A DNA stretch of 64,000 bases from Odobenus rosmarus divergens (Eukaryota; Chordata; Mammalia; Carnivora; Odobenidae). Below the pieces are notes generated by a model. That model saw nothing but the letters and a program-made list of their open reading frames with translations. It did not search any database and was not told the origin of the DNA. Each line of letters begins with the position of its first letter. Within the stretch, counting starts at the first letter, position 1. Positions 1 to 10,658 of this stretch are shown here, in pieces. The position numbers and the translations under genes were made by a program. The stretch is from contig NW_004450481.1 in the NCBI RefSeq assembly GCF_000321225.1, positions 495,001-559,000 of the forward strand, written 5' to 3'.

Positions 1-24
1 TTAAGAAATCCATAAGCCCAGCAA

Positions 25-115
25 TACCCCAGACTGTCCAACTAAGATGCTCTGGGGTGGGGTTCAGGTGTCTAGTTTGTAAAGTCCCCAGGTAATGCTG
101 ATGTACAGCCAAATT
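25..115. mobile_element. MER5A-like hAT MITE fragment (tentative)
   Basis: The segment has the 'tccccaggtaatgctgatg' motif typical of one MER5A (hAT-Charlie) end. It is short and degraded, so the assignment is weak. Confidence 0.4.
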
Positions 116-249
116 AGAGGCCAATGCACTGAGCCATCTTCCTGATGAATGGGATTTCTGTTTCTGTTCACTAAGCAAGACCGTTGTTTTTTGTATTTTG
201 TTGCCTTGAGTTTATAGGAAGACTCAATTTACTATCATTTATGAGTATC

Positions 250-480
250 AGTTACAGAAACTGAAATAAGTTGCATTTTTTCTGTTGTCCCTTTTATTTT
301 ATAACAGCTTTATTGAGCCATAATTCATATACCACCCAATTCACCCATTTAAAGCATCCCATTCATTGGTTTTTAGTATATTCACAGAATTGTGCAACCA
401 TCACCTCCAAAAGAATTCTGTATCCTTTAGCTATCACCCTCCCATCTCCCCCATTCTCTCCAGCCCTAAGCAACCTCTAA
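250..480 (-). mobile_element. L1 3'-end fragment, antisense
   Basis: It reads as the reverse complement of a mammalian L1M 3' end: 'gctttattgagccataattc', then 'ttgtgcaaccatcacctcc', then a C-rich stretch and 'ctctaatctactttct'. It lies in TMEM38A intron 1. Confidence 0.7.
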
Positions 481-689
481 TCTACTTTCTCTTGGTGTTA
501 AAAAATTAAATAAAATACCAAGACCCATAATAGGATAAAGTCCACAGGGTCGTGGGAGCCTAGGGGCAGGAGTGACTGATCCAGCAGAGCAAGGAAGCCT
601 TCTTAGAGGAGGTGGTATTTGTACTTGGCCGTTTCCGCTTGTGTGTCTTTGCTCCTTCTATGCCACTAGCTTATAACAGAAGACAACAA

Positions 690-1372
690 GTGTTGGGGAG
701 GAGGTGGAGAAGTTGGAACCCTTGTGAACTGCTGGTAGGAATGCAAAATGGTGCGGCTGCCGTGGAAAACAATATGCCAGTTCCTCAAAAAAATTAAACA
801 TAGAATTACCATTTGACCCATCAATTCCACTTCTGGGTGTATCCCCAAAAGAGTTGAAAGCAGGAACTCAAATAGATATTGGCACACTTATGTTCTTAGC
901 AGCATTATTCACAATAGCCAAAAGGTGGGAACAACTCAAATGTCCATCGATGGATGAGTGAATAAACAAAATGTGGTATATCCATACAATGGAAGATCAT
1001 ACAACCTTAGGAAAGAAGGAATTCTGACACCTGCTACAACATGAGCGAACCTTGAGGACATTACACTGAGTGAAAGAAGCCAGACACAAAAGGACAAATA
1101 CTATGTGATTCCACTTACACGAGGTCCCTAGAGGAGTCGAATTCACAGAGACAGAAAGTAGATGGTGGGAGCCAGGGGCTGAAGGAGGGAACGGGGAGTT
1201 AATGGTTAATGGGGACAGAGTTTCAGCTGGGGACAATGAACAAATCCCTAGAGATGGATGGTGGTGATGGTTGCACGACAGTGTGAATGTGCTTCATGCC
1301 CCCGAGCTGTGCACTTAAAAATGGTTAAAGTAGCATGTTTCATGTATATTTTACTGCAATTAAAAAAAAAAA
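690..1372 (+). mobile_element. L1 3'-end fragment, sense
   Basis: It carries the hallmark L1M ORF2-end and 3'UTR phrases in order ('ggaatgcaaaatggtgcggc', 'attcacaatagccaaaaggt', 'tgaaagaagccagacacaaa', 'gatggtggtgatggttgcac') and ends in an A-run near 1360-1372. It lies in TMEM38A intron 1. Confidence 0.85.
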
Positions 1373-1654
1373 TGTAAAAAGAGGGAGAGACCAAGAGGAC
1401 AGGCGTGAGCTTGTAGGGATCTTGGCGTCAGCCCAAGGCAGGAACAGCCACATGAAAGTGTTCCCACCTGCATGTTGCTCCCTGTCCACACCGCCCTCTC
1501 TTGTAGGGATAATGAGAGTGATCACTTGGCAGTGGTTATCAACGAGGATTTAGCAAGTCCTTCATATAAATGTAAACCCAGTGTCTGAGACCTGGAGGTG
1601 CTTGCTAAATGGGACCTGGCATTACCATCGTTGCCACCTCTCTGAGCACAGAAG
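1373..1654. other. TMEM38A intron 1, no recognised feature
   Basis: This is intronic sequence between the L1 and a MIR. I see no ORF, repeat or signal that I can name. Confidence 0.5.
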
Positions 1655-1765
1655 AAAGAGCCCCGACCCAGCTCTGCCTTTTCTCTGTGTGACGTCAGGC
1701 ATGTGTCCAGCCTCTCTGAGCCTGGGTTCTTCCTCTGAAATGGGCAAGCTGCAAGGCAGCTGTAT
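1655..1765 (+). mobile_element. MIR fragment containing a CRE palindrome
   Basis: It matches the MIR core order 'agctctgcc', then 'ctgtgtgac', then 'cctctctgagcctgggttc', then 'ctgaaatgggc'. The usual 'gtgtgaccttgggc' segment reads 'gtgtgacgtcaggc', which forms a TGACGTCA site at 1690-1697. Confidence 0.65.
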
Positions 1766-1849
1766 TAGGATGGGCTGACCGGAGAGCATGGGGACAAAGC
1801 ATGCCCTTGGCACCCTGGTGACACTGGGGGACACCCCCGTACCCCCCAG

Positions 1850-2006
1850 GAGCAGTCGAGCTGTCCCGGCGCCATCCCATGGCATCCTGGCTGTGCGCCA
1901 TGCTGCACTGCTTTGGGAGTTACATCTTGGCTGATCTGCTCCTCGGCGAGCCCCTGATCGACTACTTCAGCAACAATTCCAGTGTCCTGCTGGCCACAGC
2001 CGTCTG
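1850..2006 (+). CDS. TMEM38A: TMEM38A coding exon 2
   Basis: It follows a C-rich tract and AG at 1848-1849 and ends at donor 'gtaagc' (2007). It is 157 bases: two bases complete a split Gly codon, 51 codons follow, and TG of Trp is carried into the next exon. It encodes the second membrane segment ([20 protein letters not shown]) and an NNSS N-glycosylation-like motif. Confidence 0.96.
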
Positions 2007-5000
2007 GTAAGCACTGTCTGGCTGGTGGGATGTGGGAGAGCAGAGTTGGGGGAAGGGTGACCCAGCCACCTGGGAGGTGGGAGGCGGGGGGTTGGAGGAA
2101 ATAGGACCCATCTGCACAACCTCCACAGCGGACCTGAATGCAGAGCTCTCCACTGCCCAGCTCTGTCCTGAGCCCAGCAAGCTGGGGAGGGAGATCTGGA
2201 CACAACCTCACCTCCCAGGGACCCCTGACGATCTGTCTCCCCATGACGCTCTGCGTTCTCTTCCCAAAGGTACTTGATTTTCTTCTGCCCCCTGGACCTC
2301 TTTTACAAGTGTGTCTGCTTCCTGCCTGTGAAACTTATATTTGTGGCCATGAAGGAGGTAGTGAGAGTCCGAAAGATCGCTGTGGGCATCCATCATGCCC
2401 ATCACCACTACCACCATGGGTGGTTCGTCATGATTGCCACCGGCTGGGTCAAAGGTAAACAGGACCATGATGACAATGGAAAATCACCTCATTTGAGAAC
2501 CCCTGCTCAGTGGTACATTGTCAGGCACCCAGTTTGGCACAGACATTGCTCCAGGCTAAGAGGACTGTTGTGGGAGTCCAACCTCGTTAGCCAACAGCTT
2601 TAGAGTAAGTGGGGAGATTCTTCCAGAATTTAACTGTCAGAGATAAACAGGACCACGAGACAGTGACAGCTGTCTCTCAAGCAGGTGTTCTCAGCTGCGA
2701 CACTACTGATGTTTGGTGCCAGGTCATCCTCCGTGGCGGGTGCTGTCCTGTGCTTGGTAACATGTTGAGCAGCATCCCTGGCCTCCTCCCACCAGATATT
2801 AGTAGCGCCCACCTGTGTGACAACCAGAAGTGTCTCCAGATGTTGCCAAACACCTCCTGGAGAAGAAATCACACCCCTGTAACTACAGGGGTTCTCAATC
2901 TTTGTGGGCCATGGTCCTTTTTGAGTCCAGTAAAGCCTTTTATGTTTTTAAGTGCATAAAATATATAGGATGATAAAAGAGGCCCATTATTTTAAAATAG
3001 CAAATAAAATTTTTAATAAAAGTTACCCAAAAAAGTTTTAGTATGATAGAGTAATTTTATATATCTTTACCAAAGTATTAAATAAGAGACCATTCACTTA
3101 GCAAATAGGTATTTCTCAACCTTTTGAAGTGTTCTTGAGCACAGATGATATTATGAAACCCCTCATCTGCAGCAATGGGGATGTGAAAAGGGAAAAATCC
3201 ATGAATTCTGTTGGTGATGGAGTCACAGCCTTGCAAATCCTTCTCAGATTACTGCCTCCCTTCACAATGGAAGGAAAGGCTATATTTCGGTGAGGGACAT
3301 GAAAATGAAGATGTAGTTCTGTTTCCGGTCTGGGTTCAAGGACACCAGGTTAAGACTTTATGACTCAGGGCAGGTTTGAGTTGAGGCCTTTGTGTATCTT
3401 ATCTTCATTGATTCTTAAGACTCTTCTTTAGGGAAAGTCTAACATCATCCCCAATTTACTGAGGAGGGAAATGAAATTACTTGTTCAAGGTCACATAGCT
3501 AAGGGGGTGCAGCTAGGTTTGACTCCAGGTCCTCTGAATTCAACATCCATGTTCTTAACTACTTTGAAGTCCTCCTTTTCCTTCTCCTCTAGCTACGCTA
3601 AGAGGCAGACCAAGATAGACTTTAAAACAAATGTTACTAAAAATTAAAGAGGGACACTTTAGAATGATGGGTCAATCCACTAGGACGATATAACAATTAT
3701 AAACATATATGCACCTAAAAACAGCACCAAAATATATAAAGCAAAAACTGAGAAGTTAAAGGAGAAATAGACAATTCAACAATAATAGTTGTAGAGGTGG
3801 ACCAAGGAGTAACAGGAAGACAGGGAAAGAAGGCTCGAGCAGGTGCTAACACCGTTGGGCACCTTATCCCTGCTCCCTAATACCAAAGTGGGTATTGCCA
3901 AAATGCCAGGGCCTAGAAGCACGCTCCACTGAGCCACAGTGTACTCAGCACCATTGACACATGGGGCTGGATCATGCTCTGACAGACTCTGGAGACTGTC
4001 TTGTGCATTGTAGGATGTTGAGCAGCATTCCTGGCCTTAACGCACCAGGAGCAGCCCTGCCCCAGTTACAACAACCAAAAATGTCTCCAGATATTGCCAA
4101 ATGCCTATTTGGGGGCAAAATCACTCCAGATATGAATGCCTGGGCCAGTGGTACATATCAGGCACGTCAGCACAGCCATTCCTGGAGTGGGTGTTCAAGC
4201 TTCTTTAGCCAATACATTTGGGGTAAATGGGAAGATTCTTCTAGAACTTCAACCATTATGTCCCATATGGGTCTCCTTATTCACTCCCCAGGAAGCCTGT
4301 GCTATAGAACAAATTCCCCAGGGGGATAGCATGCCTCCCAGAGGGCAAGTGGCTTAAGAAAGATTGAAAGTTCAGAGCCCTGAGGAGGAGAGAGACCGGG
4401 ATGGGGAGCCTTCTAGAAGCCTTATGCACAGCTCAGGGTCCTGGACTAGGGGCATCAGGGCAGACAACCCAGATTTGTTGAAGACATACCTTGCAGATGA
4501 GATATGACCTCAATGCCTTCATGCTGGTTTTGCTCCAGATATTGCCATGTGACCCTCCTGAGCCTCAGTTTCCCCACTGCAACTGATTGTCATACACCCA
4601 GGCTCAGTGTCCCTCTGGAGAAGACTCTAGGAGCAGCGAAGCTGCTTCCTTGGGAACTCAGCCAAGAAGAGTGGGGAACTGGAGGTGGCAGGTTCATTCA
4701 GGAGCACTCTGTCTCCTAGGCTCTGGCGTCGCCCTCATGTCCAACATTGAGCAGCTGCTCCGAGGGGTCTGGAAGCCAGAGACCAATGAGATCCTGCACA
4801 TGTCCTTGTGAGTATCCCATTCCACCCCCCCGCCCCCATCCCTACTGTATGTACGGGCGCCTCCTGGGCCTGACCCTGGGTTGGATGCTCCTGGTAACTT
4901 GGAAACCTCAGCCACTAATTTCATCTTCCAGAAGCTTCCAGAGGTCATGGAGCATCCATGGAGCAGAAGGGGAGCCATGGCTCTGCCTAGGGGGGAGGGG

Positions 5001-7435
5001 CAGGCAGAGCTGCAGGGAGATGAGCTACTTGATTTGGGTTTTGAAGAGTGAGTAGGAGTTTTCTGGCAAAGGAGGAGCCTCCGGACAGAGGCCAGCACCT
5101 CTGCCAACTGTCAAGTCAGAAAAGAGCAGTGATTCTGCCCAGTTCTGCAGGGTCGGGATATAGAGTGTGGGTGGGAAGGAGTACAGAGCATTGGTGGGCA
5201 GTATATGGCACGGTGTGTGGGTGGATACAGAGTGTGGGTGGGGAGTGTGGCTGGGACTAGGTGGGCAGGACCACAGGGCAGCATCCAGGACCCAACCTGG
5301 GGGCCCCATGCTACATTTAGCCTATACATTTTTAAAGGACCTCATTGGTTTGGGCTAGTTAAATTTTCTCCCAATCTACAATAAAGAAAGTGATGGCCAT
5401 TAAAATATGACAAAATTTTTTAAAAGGCTCACCCATACGCCAATGAAAATTCCCATTTCACACCTCGGAAAAGAGCATTATCTCATTTCATCCCTACTAG
5501 AGGTCTGTTCCCACCCTCAGTTCACCGACAAGGAAACGGGGACCCAGAATGTTGTGTTGCCTACTACTAAGTGGGCAAGTGGTTTCCCCTCTTGGATTCT
5601 ATTTCGGCCTCTTGAGCGGAGGGTGAGGGCTCCATGGAATCACACTCATAAACTCCCTGGCCCTGGTACCTGGTGAGTGCCTTGGAAATATCAGGCAGGA
5701 TCATCAATCATCATTAAGGACAGCAGTGAACAACAGACATTGGGAACAGAAGTCACGGGTCTCTCTTCCGTAACAAGTTAAAATATTGAGAACCTATCCA
5801 GTAAGAAAGAAAAGGAAAGTTATGAAAAAGAACAGGCGGTAGCTGACCGCCTACATGCCTGGCCTGTCTCCAGTCCCTCCAGAGGTCGAACTGATACCAC
5901 GTGGCCCGAGACCCCACTTTAAATCACATCATTCCTAACTGGTATGACCCAAAGTCCCCAAGTGAACAAAGACACTCCTATCAGGCAGGACATTTCCAGG
6001 GCTTAAAGGAAACCTCCCAGGAGCCAGGGGGGAAAGCCACACCTCTCTTTGGGCCAAGTTAACCCTTTACTGTGCAGGGAAACCCCACCTTATCTATGCC
6101 ATGCAGCATCTTCCCACCTCCCACTCAGGAGAAGCTGGGATAGAAGTTGGGGCCAGCAGTGGGCAGGCAGAGAAGGGGGTCTGGGCCAGAGGGAAAAAGG
6201 CCTGGGCTACGTGGCACCGCGCGGTAATAGAGGCTGCCCCCTCCAGCCCCACGAAGGCCAGCCTGTACGGAGCCATACTCTTCACCCTTCAGCAGACTCG
6301 CTGGCTCCCAGTATCCAAAGCCAGCCTCATCTTCATCTTCACTATGTTCATGGTCTCCTTTAAGGTAAGTCTTCCTGCCCTGACCCACACCACCAACCCA
6401 CACCTTCCAGGCTGGGAGCTTGGATTTGCAGTCTTGTGTCCCAGGAAGGACAGCCCTAAGGCAGGGGCCTGGGGAAGGGGGTCCCAGTAGGTCTGTGCAT
6501 GGGAGAAAGGTCTGATAAGAGGAGTGTCCAGCCGGTGGGGACAGGGTAAGGAGAATACGGCCTTCGGGCGGAGGGCCGAGCCTGGGCAAAGCCCAAGAGT
6601 GAGGCAGGAGTGCATGGAGTCCGTTTGGAGAATTGGGGCCTCGTGCCTTGGTGGTGGAGAGCTGAGGGACAAGACCCGGGAAGGCACACTCAGGACACCA
6701 GGGACTCAGGCTAGATCAGGAATGGTGCTGGTCTGATCCTGAGGCCTTGAGCGGGGGTTAGCTCACCCAGGAGGGGTCTTCAGGGACCACACTGTCCTCA
6801 TGGATCTGGGGAGCTCTGCTTCTGGCTCCCTGGGAGGGGACCCATTGGCCACTGAAAGGGGGAAGGGAATGAGCCGCCCCAGGCCAAGCACTGTTCCTCT
6901 CTGAGCCCAGGTGTTGGGGGCCCCCTGAGGTGAGGGGGGAGATCAACTGTCCCCGTGTGCCCCATGCTATCTGGAGTTTCAGCACCAGAAGTCCTGTATC
7001 TCAGGAAACCTAGGGCAGTTGGTCACCCTCCTGGGGGTGCATAAAGCCAGAGGGATGGGCCTGTGCTACCTATGACCTTGACCTGGCTGACCTTCTCTCC
7101 CCTCTTCCCTCCCCCCACCCCCCCACCTTGCTTTCTGCCTCGGTCTCCCTCCATCTCTCTCGCTGTCTCCCTGTCCCTCTGTTACCCCACCTCAGGTGTT
7201 CCTGACGGCCACTCACTCCCACAGCTCCCCTTTTGATGTTCTGGAGGGCTACATCTGCCCTGTGCTGTTTGGGACCGCCTGGGGGGGCAACCATCACCAT
7301 GACAACCACGGTGGGTCCCATGGCGGGTCCTATGGCGGCAGTGGGCCCGGCTCCCCACACTCAGCCCTGCCTGCTAAGTCCAAGGAGGAGCTGAGTGAGG
7401 GCTCCAGGAAGAAGAAGACCAAGAAGGCAGATTAG
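1850..7435 (+). CDS. TMEM38A: TMEM38A (TRIC-A), exons 2-6; 5' end outside window
   Basis: Trimeric intracellular cation channel type A passes K+ across the sarcoplasmic/endoplasmic reticulum and nuclear membranes to balance charge during ryanodine-receptor Ca2+ release. The coding segments are 1850-2006, 2270-2454, 4720-4807, 6247-6364 and 7196-7435, with GT-AG introns and matching phases throughout. The joined frame reads '[20 protein letters not shown]' at the start and ends in a lysine-rich '[10 protein letters not shown]' tail before TAG. I see five hydrophobic blocks consistent with TM2-TM7 of the family, the KEVVRVRK basic motif in exon 3 (the conserved lipid/gating region of TRIC channels), and the [10 protein letters not shown] histidine loop. 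About 260 residues are in the window; the human protein is about 299, so only the first exon (around 42 residues) is missing. Compared with my recollection of human TMEM38A, the tail has an enlarged Gly/Ser segment and 'VSFK' replaces 'VSCK'. Identification is firm. Confidence 0.97.
2007..2269 (+). other. TMEM38A: TMEM38A intron 2
   Basis: This short GT-AG intron (263 bases) is G-rich with the acceptor 'ttcccaaag'. I see no repeat or ORF of note in it. Confidence 0.9.
2270..2454 (+). CDS. TMEM38A: TMEM38A coding exon 3
   Basis: It is 185 bases from acceptor AG at 2268-2269 to donor 'gtaaac' at 2455. It encodes [20 protein letters not shown], then the KEVVRVRK motif, the histidine-rich [10 protein letters not shown] loop and the start of the next membrane segment. 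Phase 1 on both sides matches the neighbours. Confidence 0.97.
2504..2640 (+). repeat. Unassigned repeat, copy A
   Basis: This stretch resembles 4145-4258 by eye over its whole length ('cagtggtaca', 'gcacagacattgctcc', 'ttagccaacagctttagagt', 'gagattcttccagaatt'). I do not recognise the family. It lies just upstream of a MER20. Confidence 0.5.
2682..2890 (+). mobile_element. MER20-like hAT MITE
   Basis: It has the MER20 order: 'gttctcagctgcgacactac' (terminal repeat region), 'gagcagcatccctggcctc', 'tgtgacaaccagaagtgtct', 'ccagatgttgccaaacacct'. It lies in TMEM38A intron 3. Confidence 0.75.
2891..3390. other. TMEM38A intron 3, AT-rich old sequence
   Basis: An AT-rich stretch starts with 'ggttctcaatctttgtgggc', which resembles the terminal region of hAT-Charlie elements. 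The remainder is too decayed to name. Confidence 0.35.
3395..3580 (-). mobile_element. MIR fragment, antisense
   Basis: It shows the antisense MIR order 'catcatccccaatttactga', 'aaggtcacatagctaagg', 'gactccaggtcctctgaatt' and 'gttcttaact'. Confidence 0.7.
3595..3800 (+). mobile_element. L1 ORF2 fragment, sense
   Basis: It carries 'caagatagactttaaaac', 'gatataacaattataaacat', 'atatgcacctaaaaacagca' and 'aggagaaatagacaattcaa', all typical of L1 ORF2. It is truncated at both ends. Confidence 0.75.
3935..4135 (+). mobile_element. MER20-like hAT MITE
   Basis: It contains 'gtgcattgtaggatgttgag', 'cagcattcctggcctt', 'caaccaaaaatgtctccaga' and 'tattgccaaatgcctatttg'. This is the second MER20 in TMEM38A intron 3. 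Confidence 0.8.
4145..4258 (+). repeat. Unassigned repeat, copy B
   Basis: It is the partner of 2504-2640. It lies immediately downstream of a MER20, whereas copy A lies upstream of one, so a simple tandem duplication does not explain the pair. Confidence 0.5.
4259..4719. other. TMEM38A: TMEM38A intron 3, 3' part
   Basis: Apart from a weak MIR-like phrase near 4540-4590 ('tgaccctcctgagcctcag') I see no named feature before the exon 4 acceptor 'tctcctag'. Confidence 0.5.
4720..4807 (+). CDS. TMEM38A: TMEM38A coding exon 4
   Basis: It is 88 bases from acceptor AG at 4718-4719 to donor 'gtgagt' at 4808. It encodes [20 protein letters not shown] and TNEILHMS, with a split Phe codon (TT/C) at the downstream join. 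The phase fits exons 3 and 5. Confidence 0.97.
4808..6246. other. TMEM38A: TMEM38A intron 4
   Basis: It is mostly unique sequence. A possible degraded antisense MIR lies near 5480-5600 ('caaggaaacggggaccc'). I see no gene, and the acceptor is 'gccccctccag'. Confidence 0.55.
6247..6364 (+). CDS. TMEM38A: TMEM38A coding exon 5
   Basis: It is 118 bases and ends at donor 'gtaagt' at 6365. It encodes [20 protein letters not shown] and [18 protein letters not shown], the last two membrane segments of the channel fold. The Phe before the final Lys is Cys in the human protein as I recall it. Confidence 0.97.
6365..7195. other. TMEM38A: TMEM38A intron 5
   Basis: This is GC-rich unique intron sequence ending in a long pyrimidine tract (about 7095-7190) before acceptor 'cacctcag'. 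No repeat stands out. Confidence 0.6.
7196..7435 (+). CDS. TMEM38A: TMEM38A last coding exon (exon 6)
   Basis: It is 240 bases, starting in phase 0 with [20 protein letters not shown] and ending with TAG at 7433-7435. The cytosolic tail is low-complexity: [20 protein letters not shown] followed by the conserved [20 protein letters not shown]. The Gly/Ser part is longer than in the human protein as I recall it. Confidence 0.97.
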   Translation: MFLTATHSHSSPFDVLEGYICPVLFGTAWGGNHHHDNHGGSHGGSYGGSGPGSPHSALPAKSKEELSEGSRKKKTKKAD

Positions 7436-8660
7436 TGGATGGCCCAGAGGCCTTGAGGGGTACCAGGGAGAGGACCCGGACCCAGGACCCTCAGAGCCGG
7501 TGCGGGGGCATCCCGGGCTCAGCTCTTCCCTCTCCGGGCCTCAACTTCCCAGTCTGCAAACTGGGGCCATGTCGGGGGGGTTAAATGAGATATGGGGGTG
7601 AGGGGCATTTGTAGGAATGGAGGGGTCCCTCTCTCTTTCTGCCAGGCCACCATAGCAACACCACTTTATTTGGGCAGTGGCCCCAGCCAGAAACCCTAGC
7701 AGTTATATTTTTGGTTCTGCTATTTCCTCTCTAAAATTACATCTTGACTCCAAAAAGAACTTCAGGTTGAGACTCATGAATTTGATGGACAATTCCTAAA
7801 TGTCTGCTATGAGGCAGCTGCTGGGACTTCCATCTCTTCATTCCCACTCCTTCCGGACGGCACTGGGCAAGCTGCTTCCTCCGAGCCTTGCATTCCCCGT
7901 CTGTATAGTGGAGACCCCCAGGCCTCCTCCACATGGAGGCGCTGGTGCGTGCCTGGATGTGAACCAGCTTTATAAACTCTTAAGCACCGTGCAGTCGGGA
8001 GGGGAGGCCTTGATGGATGGATGTTCATTGTGCTTGAGAACGGCTTTGCATTTTAGATTATTTGTGTTTGTGGATCGGAGAACCCCCACAAGTTAACCTG
8101 GCACACAGGGGGCCTTCACTAGACACATCTGGGCCAGTCTTGAGAGCTTGGGGAGTGGGGAAGGCTTGTTCTGATCTTTGGCTTCAGGCCGCCCCTAAAC
8201 CAAAGAAATGCAGCTGGCTGGGCAGGGGTGCCAAGATCCAGCTCTGTCAAGGGCCTCCGAACGTGCTTCACGGTGAGTGAGGGGAATGGTAGCTGAGCCC
8301 CCATCTACCCGCCCCCCCGCCCCCCCGCTACCGGCCACTTGATTCATCTCAGCCTGTGTTACCAGGACATCTGAGTGTGGCCAGTCTCAGGTGGGGTTTG
8401 GGCCCAGATGGGGCCGGCTTAGACCTGTCCTCTGCCCCCCCTGGGGGGGGGGACGCGGGACAGAGCAGCAGCCTACAGATGCATCAAGATCAGCATGGGG
8501 CCAGTGGGATCCCAGGTATTGCCCAGCTGTTGGGAAAGTGCCTTGATCTGGTGACACCTGGCAGCCTGGTGGGTCCTGAGGCTCCGAATTCATCCTCTTG
8601 CATGTTTATCAAGACTCGGCATGAAGGTTCAGCAAATAAATCTGTTGTGAAAGAAGCACA
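7436..8660 (+). other. TMEM38A: TMEM38A 3'UTR
   Basis: About 1.2 kb follows the stop codon and holds no earlier AATAAA that I can see. It ends shortly after the signal at 8635. No transposon is evident in it. The exact cleavage site is inferred. Confidence 0.75.
8635..8640 (+). terminator. TMEM38A: Polyadenylation signal AATAAA of TMEM38A
   Basis: A canonical AATAAA within 'agcaaataaatctgttgtg' is followed about 20 bases later by a CA-containing stretch ('gcacaatggcttggctg'), and no other candidate lies between the stop codon and here. Confidence 0.75.
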
Positions 8661-8995
8661 ATGGCTTGGCTGATTCATTCCTGCTCTTTCAGCCTCAGGA
8701 CGCAGTGGGGTTCTGTGTCCTTAGAGACACTCAAGAGTTTCCAGGGAGATGAGGTTCATGGCAGCCCCCAATTGCCAAGAGGAGATGGAGCCTGCGGGTA
8801 GAGTCTGGAGTTTGGAGTTCAGATATTTACTGGGCCACCAACAGGTCATGGGGCCTCCCCTTCTCCAAGCCTGTTTGCTTCTTGGGGAATAGGGCGTAAT
8901 GATTATCACTGCCCTTTATAGACAGATGGGAGAATTAAGGGAGTGATTGGGGTTTGCAGCTAAGAGTCTGTACAGGACCCTGTTAAGAGAACAAC
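8661..8995. other. Intergenic, no recognised feature
   Basis: This is sequence just beyond the TMEM38A polyadenylation site. I see no repeat that I can name. Confidence 0.45.
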
Positions 8996-9338
8996 TTGGC
9001 AGTCACACATCTGATAAAGGGATTGTATCCAGAATATATAAAGAAATCCCAAAGCTCAATAATAAACAGCCCAATTAAAAATGAGCAAAGGATTTGAGTG
9101 GACACCTGGCCATAGAGAATATACAGATAGCATTTTAGAAAGCACATGAAAAGATGCTCAACATCCTTAGCCATCAGGGAAATGGGTGGGAAGGTACCCA
9201 CTACACTCTCTAGGATGGTTGCTGATGAGTGCTGGTGAGGATGTGGAGCAAGGGGAACTCTCTTCATTCCATGGGCAATATAAAATGATGTAGCCGCTTT
9301 GGAAGACAGTGGCAATTTCTTAAAAAATTAAATGTTCA

Positions 9339-9513
9339 GGGTTTCTGGGTGGCTTAGTCGGTTAAGTGTCTGCCTTCGGCTTGGATCATGACCCCAGGGT
9401 TCTGGGATCGGGCCCTACGTAGGGCTCTCTGCTCAGCAGTAGCCTGCTTCTCCGTCTCCCAGCCGTTCCCCCTGCTTGTACTCTCTCTCTGTCAAATAAA
9501 TAAAAATTTTTTT
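9339..9513 (+). mobile_element. CAN-SINE
   Basis: It has the tRNA-derived head, CT-rich segment and A-rich tail. An 18-base direct repeat beginning 'taaaaaattaaatgttca' flanks it (9321-9338 and 9514-9531). Confidence 0.9.
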
Positions 9514-10027
9514 TAAAAAATTAAATGTTCATTTATCATATGACCTAGCTATTCGGGTACTTGCCCGAGAGCACTGAAAATACGTGTCCATGCAAAGACA
9601 CGTACATCGATGTGCATAGGTGCTTTGTTATAGCCCCAAAGTGGAAAGAACAAATGTCCATCAAAAGGTGAGGGGATAGATAACTGCTCCATCCAGTGGA
9701 ATTGTGCTCAGCGATTCCATTAGCAAAAGGAATCAGCATGGGACAACATGAGCGAGCTTCAAATACATTACAATGGGTGGGGGAAACTATAAAGAATACT
9801 TACTCCACGAGCCCATGTATGTAACATACTGGAAAAAGCAAATTAATTTATAGTAACAGGCTGATCAATGGATGCTTGGGGAGAGGGGGTGGGTGGGAGG
9901 GATGGCGAAGAAGCGCACAGAAACTGGGTGATGGAAATCTTAACTATCCTGACTACAGCGGTGGTTTCACGGGTCTATATGCACATCACAACTTACCAAA
10001 TTATATACTTTAAATGTGCTCAGTTTA

Positions 10028-10128
10028 GGAGCACCTGGCTGGCTCAGTCGGTGGAGCACACAACTAGTAATCTCAGGGTTGTGAGTTCAAGCTCCACGCT
10101 GGGCATGGAGCCTACTTTAAAAAAAAAT
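10028..10128 (+). mobile_element. Short, older CAN-SINE
   Basis: It has the tRNA-like head 'ctggctggctcagtcggtgg' and 'gggttgtgagttcaagctcc' but lacks the CT-rich body, a form typical of older carnivoran SINEs. Confidence 0.8.
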
Positions 10129-10227
10129 GTGCAGTTTATTGTATGTCAATTATATCTCAATAAAGATGTAAAAAAATGTTCACTTAAGAAAAAACTCCAT
10201 AAAAATTGGGCAAAAGATTTGAACAGA

Positions 10228-10413
10228 CGGGGTGCCTGGGTGGGTCAGTGAGTTAAGTGTCTTCCTTCCACTCAGTTTATGATCCTGGGGTCCTGGGATT
10301 GAGTACTGAGTGGGAGGTCTCTGCTCAGTGGGGAGCCTGCTTTTCCCTCTCCCTCTGCCCCTCCCCCTGCTCATGCTCTCTCTCTCTCTGTCAAATAAAT
10401 AAAAATCTTTTTT
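10228..10413 (+). mobile_element. CAN-SINE
   Basis: This near-complete copy is inserted in an L1 fragment. 'aaaagatttgaacag' occurs on both sides as a target-site duplication. Confidence 0.9.
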
Positions 10414-10658
10414 AAAAAAGATTTGAACAGATCACGAAATAAACACACATGAAAACTGTAACAAAATGCTGCTGCATGTCTGTTAGGGGCTGAATTGTGC
10501 CCTCCCCCCAAATCCATAGGTTGAAGTCCCAATCCCCAATACCTCAGAAGGTAATCATATTTGGAGACAGGGTCTTTAAAGAGGTGATTAAGTGAAAATG
10601 AGCTCTTTGGGTGGGCCCTACTGCGGTCTGAGTGGGGTCCCTGTAGGAAGAGATTAGA

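Larger units (their letters stand above)
8996..10190 (+). mobile_element. L1 ORF2 end and 3'UTR, sense, split by two SINEs
   Basis: It runs from 'cacatctgataaagggattg' (ORF2 end) through 'agatgctcaacatccttag' to 'tatgtcaattatatctcaat' and 'aaagatgtaaaaa'. CAN-SINEs at 9339-9513 and 10028-10128 interrupt it, so they are younger. Confidence 0.8.

Noticed and set aside
2609..2959. Open frame over 2609-2959
   Set aside because: It is a translation of a MER20 element in TMEM38A intron 3.
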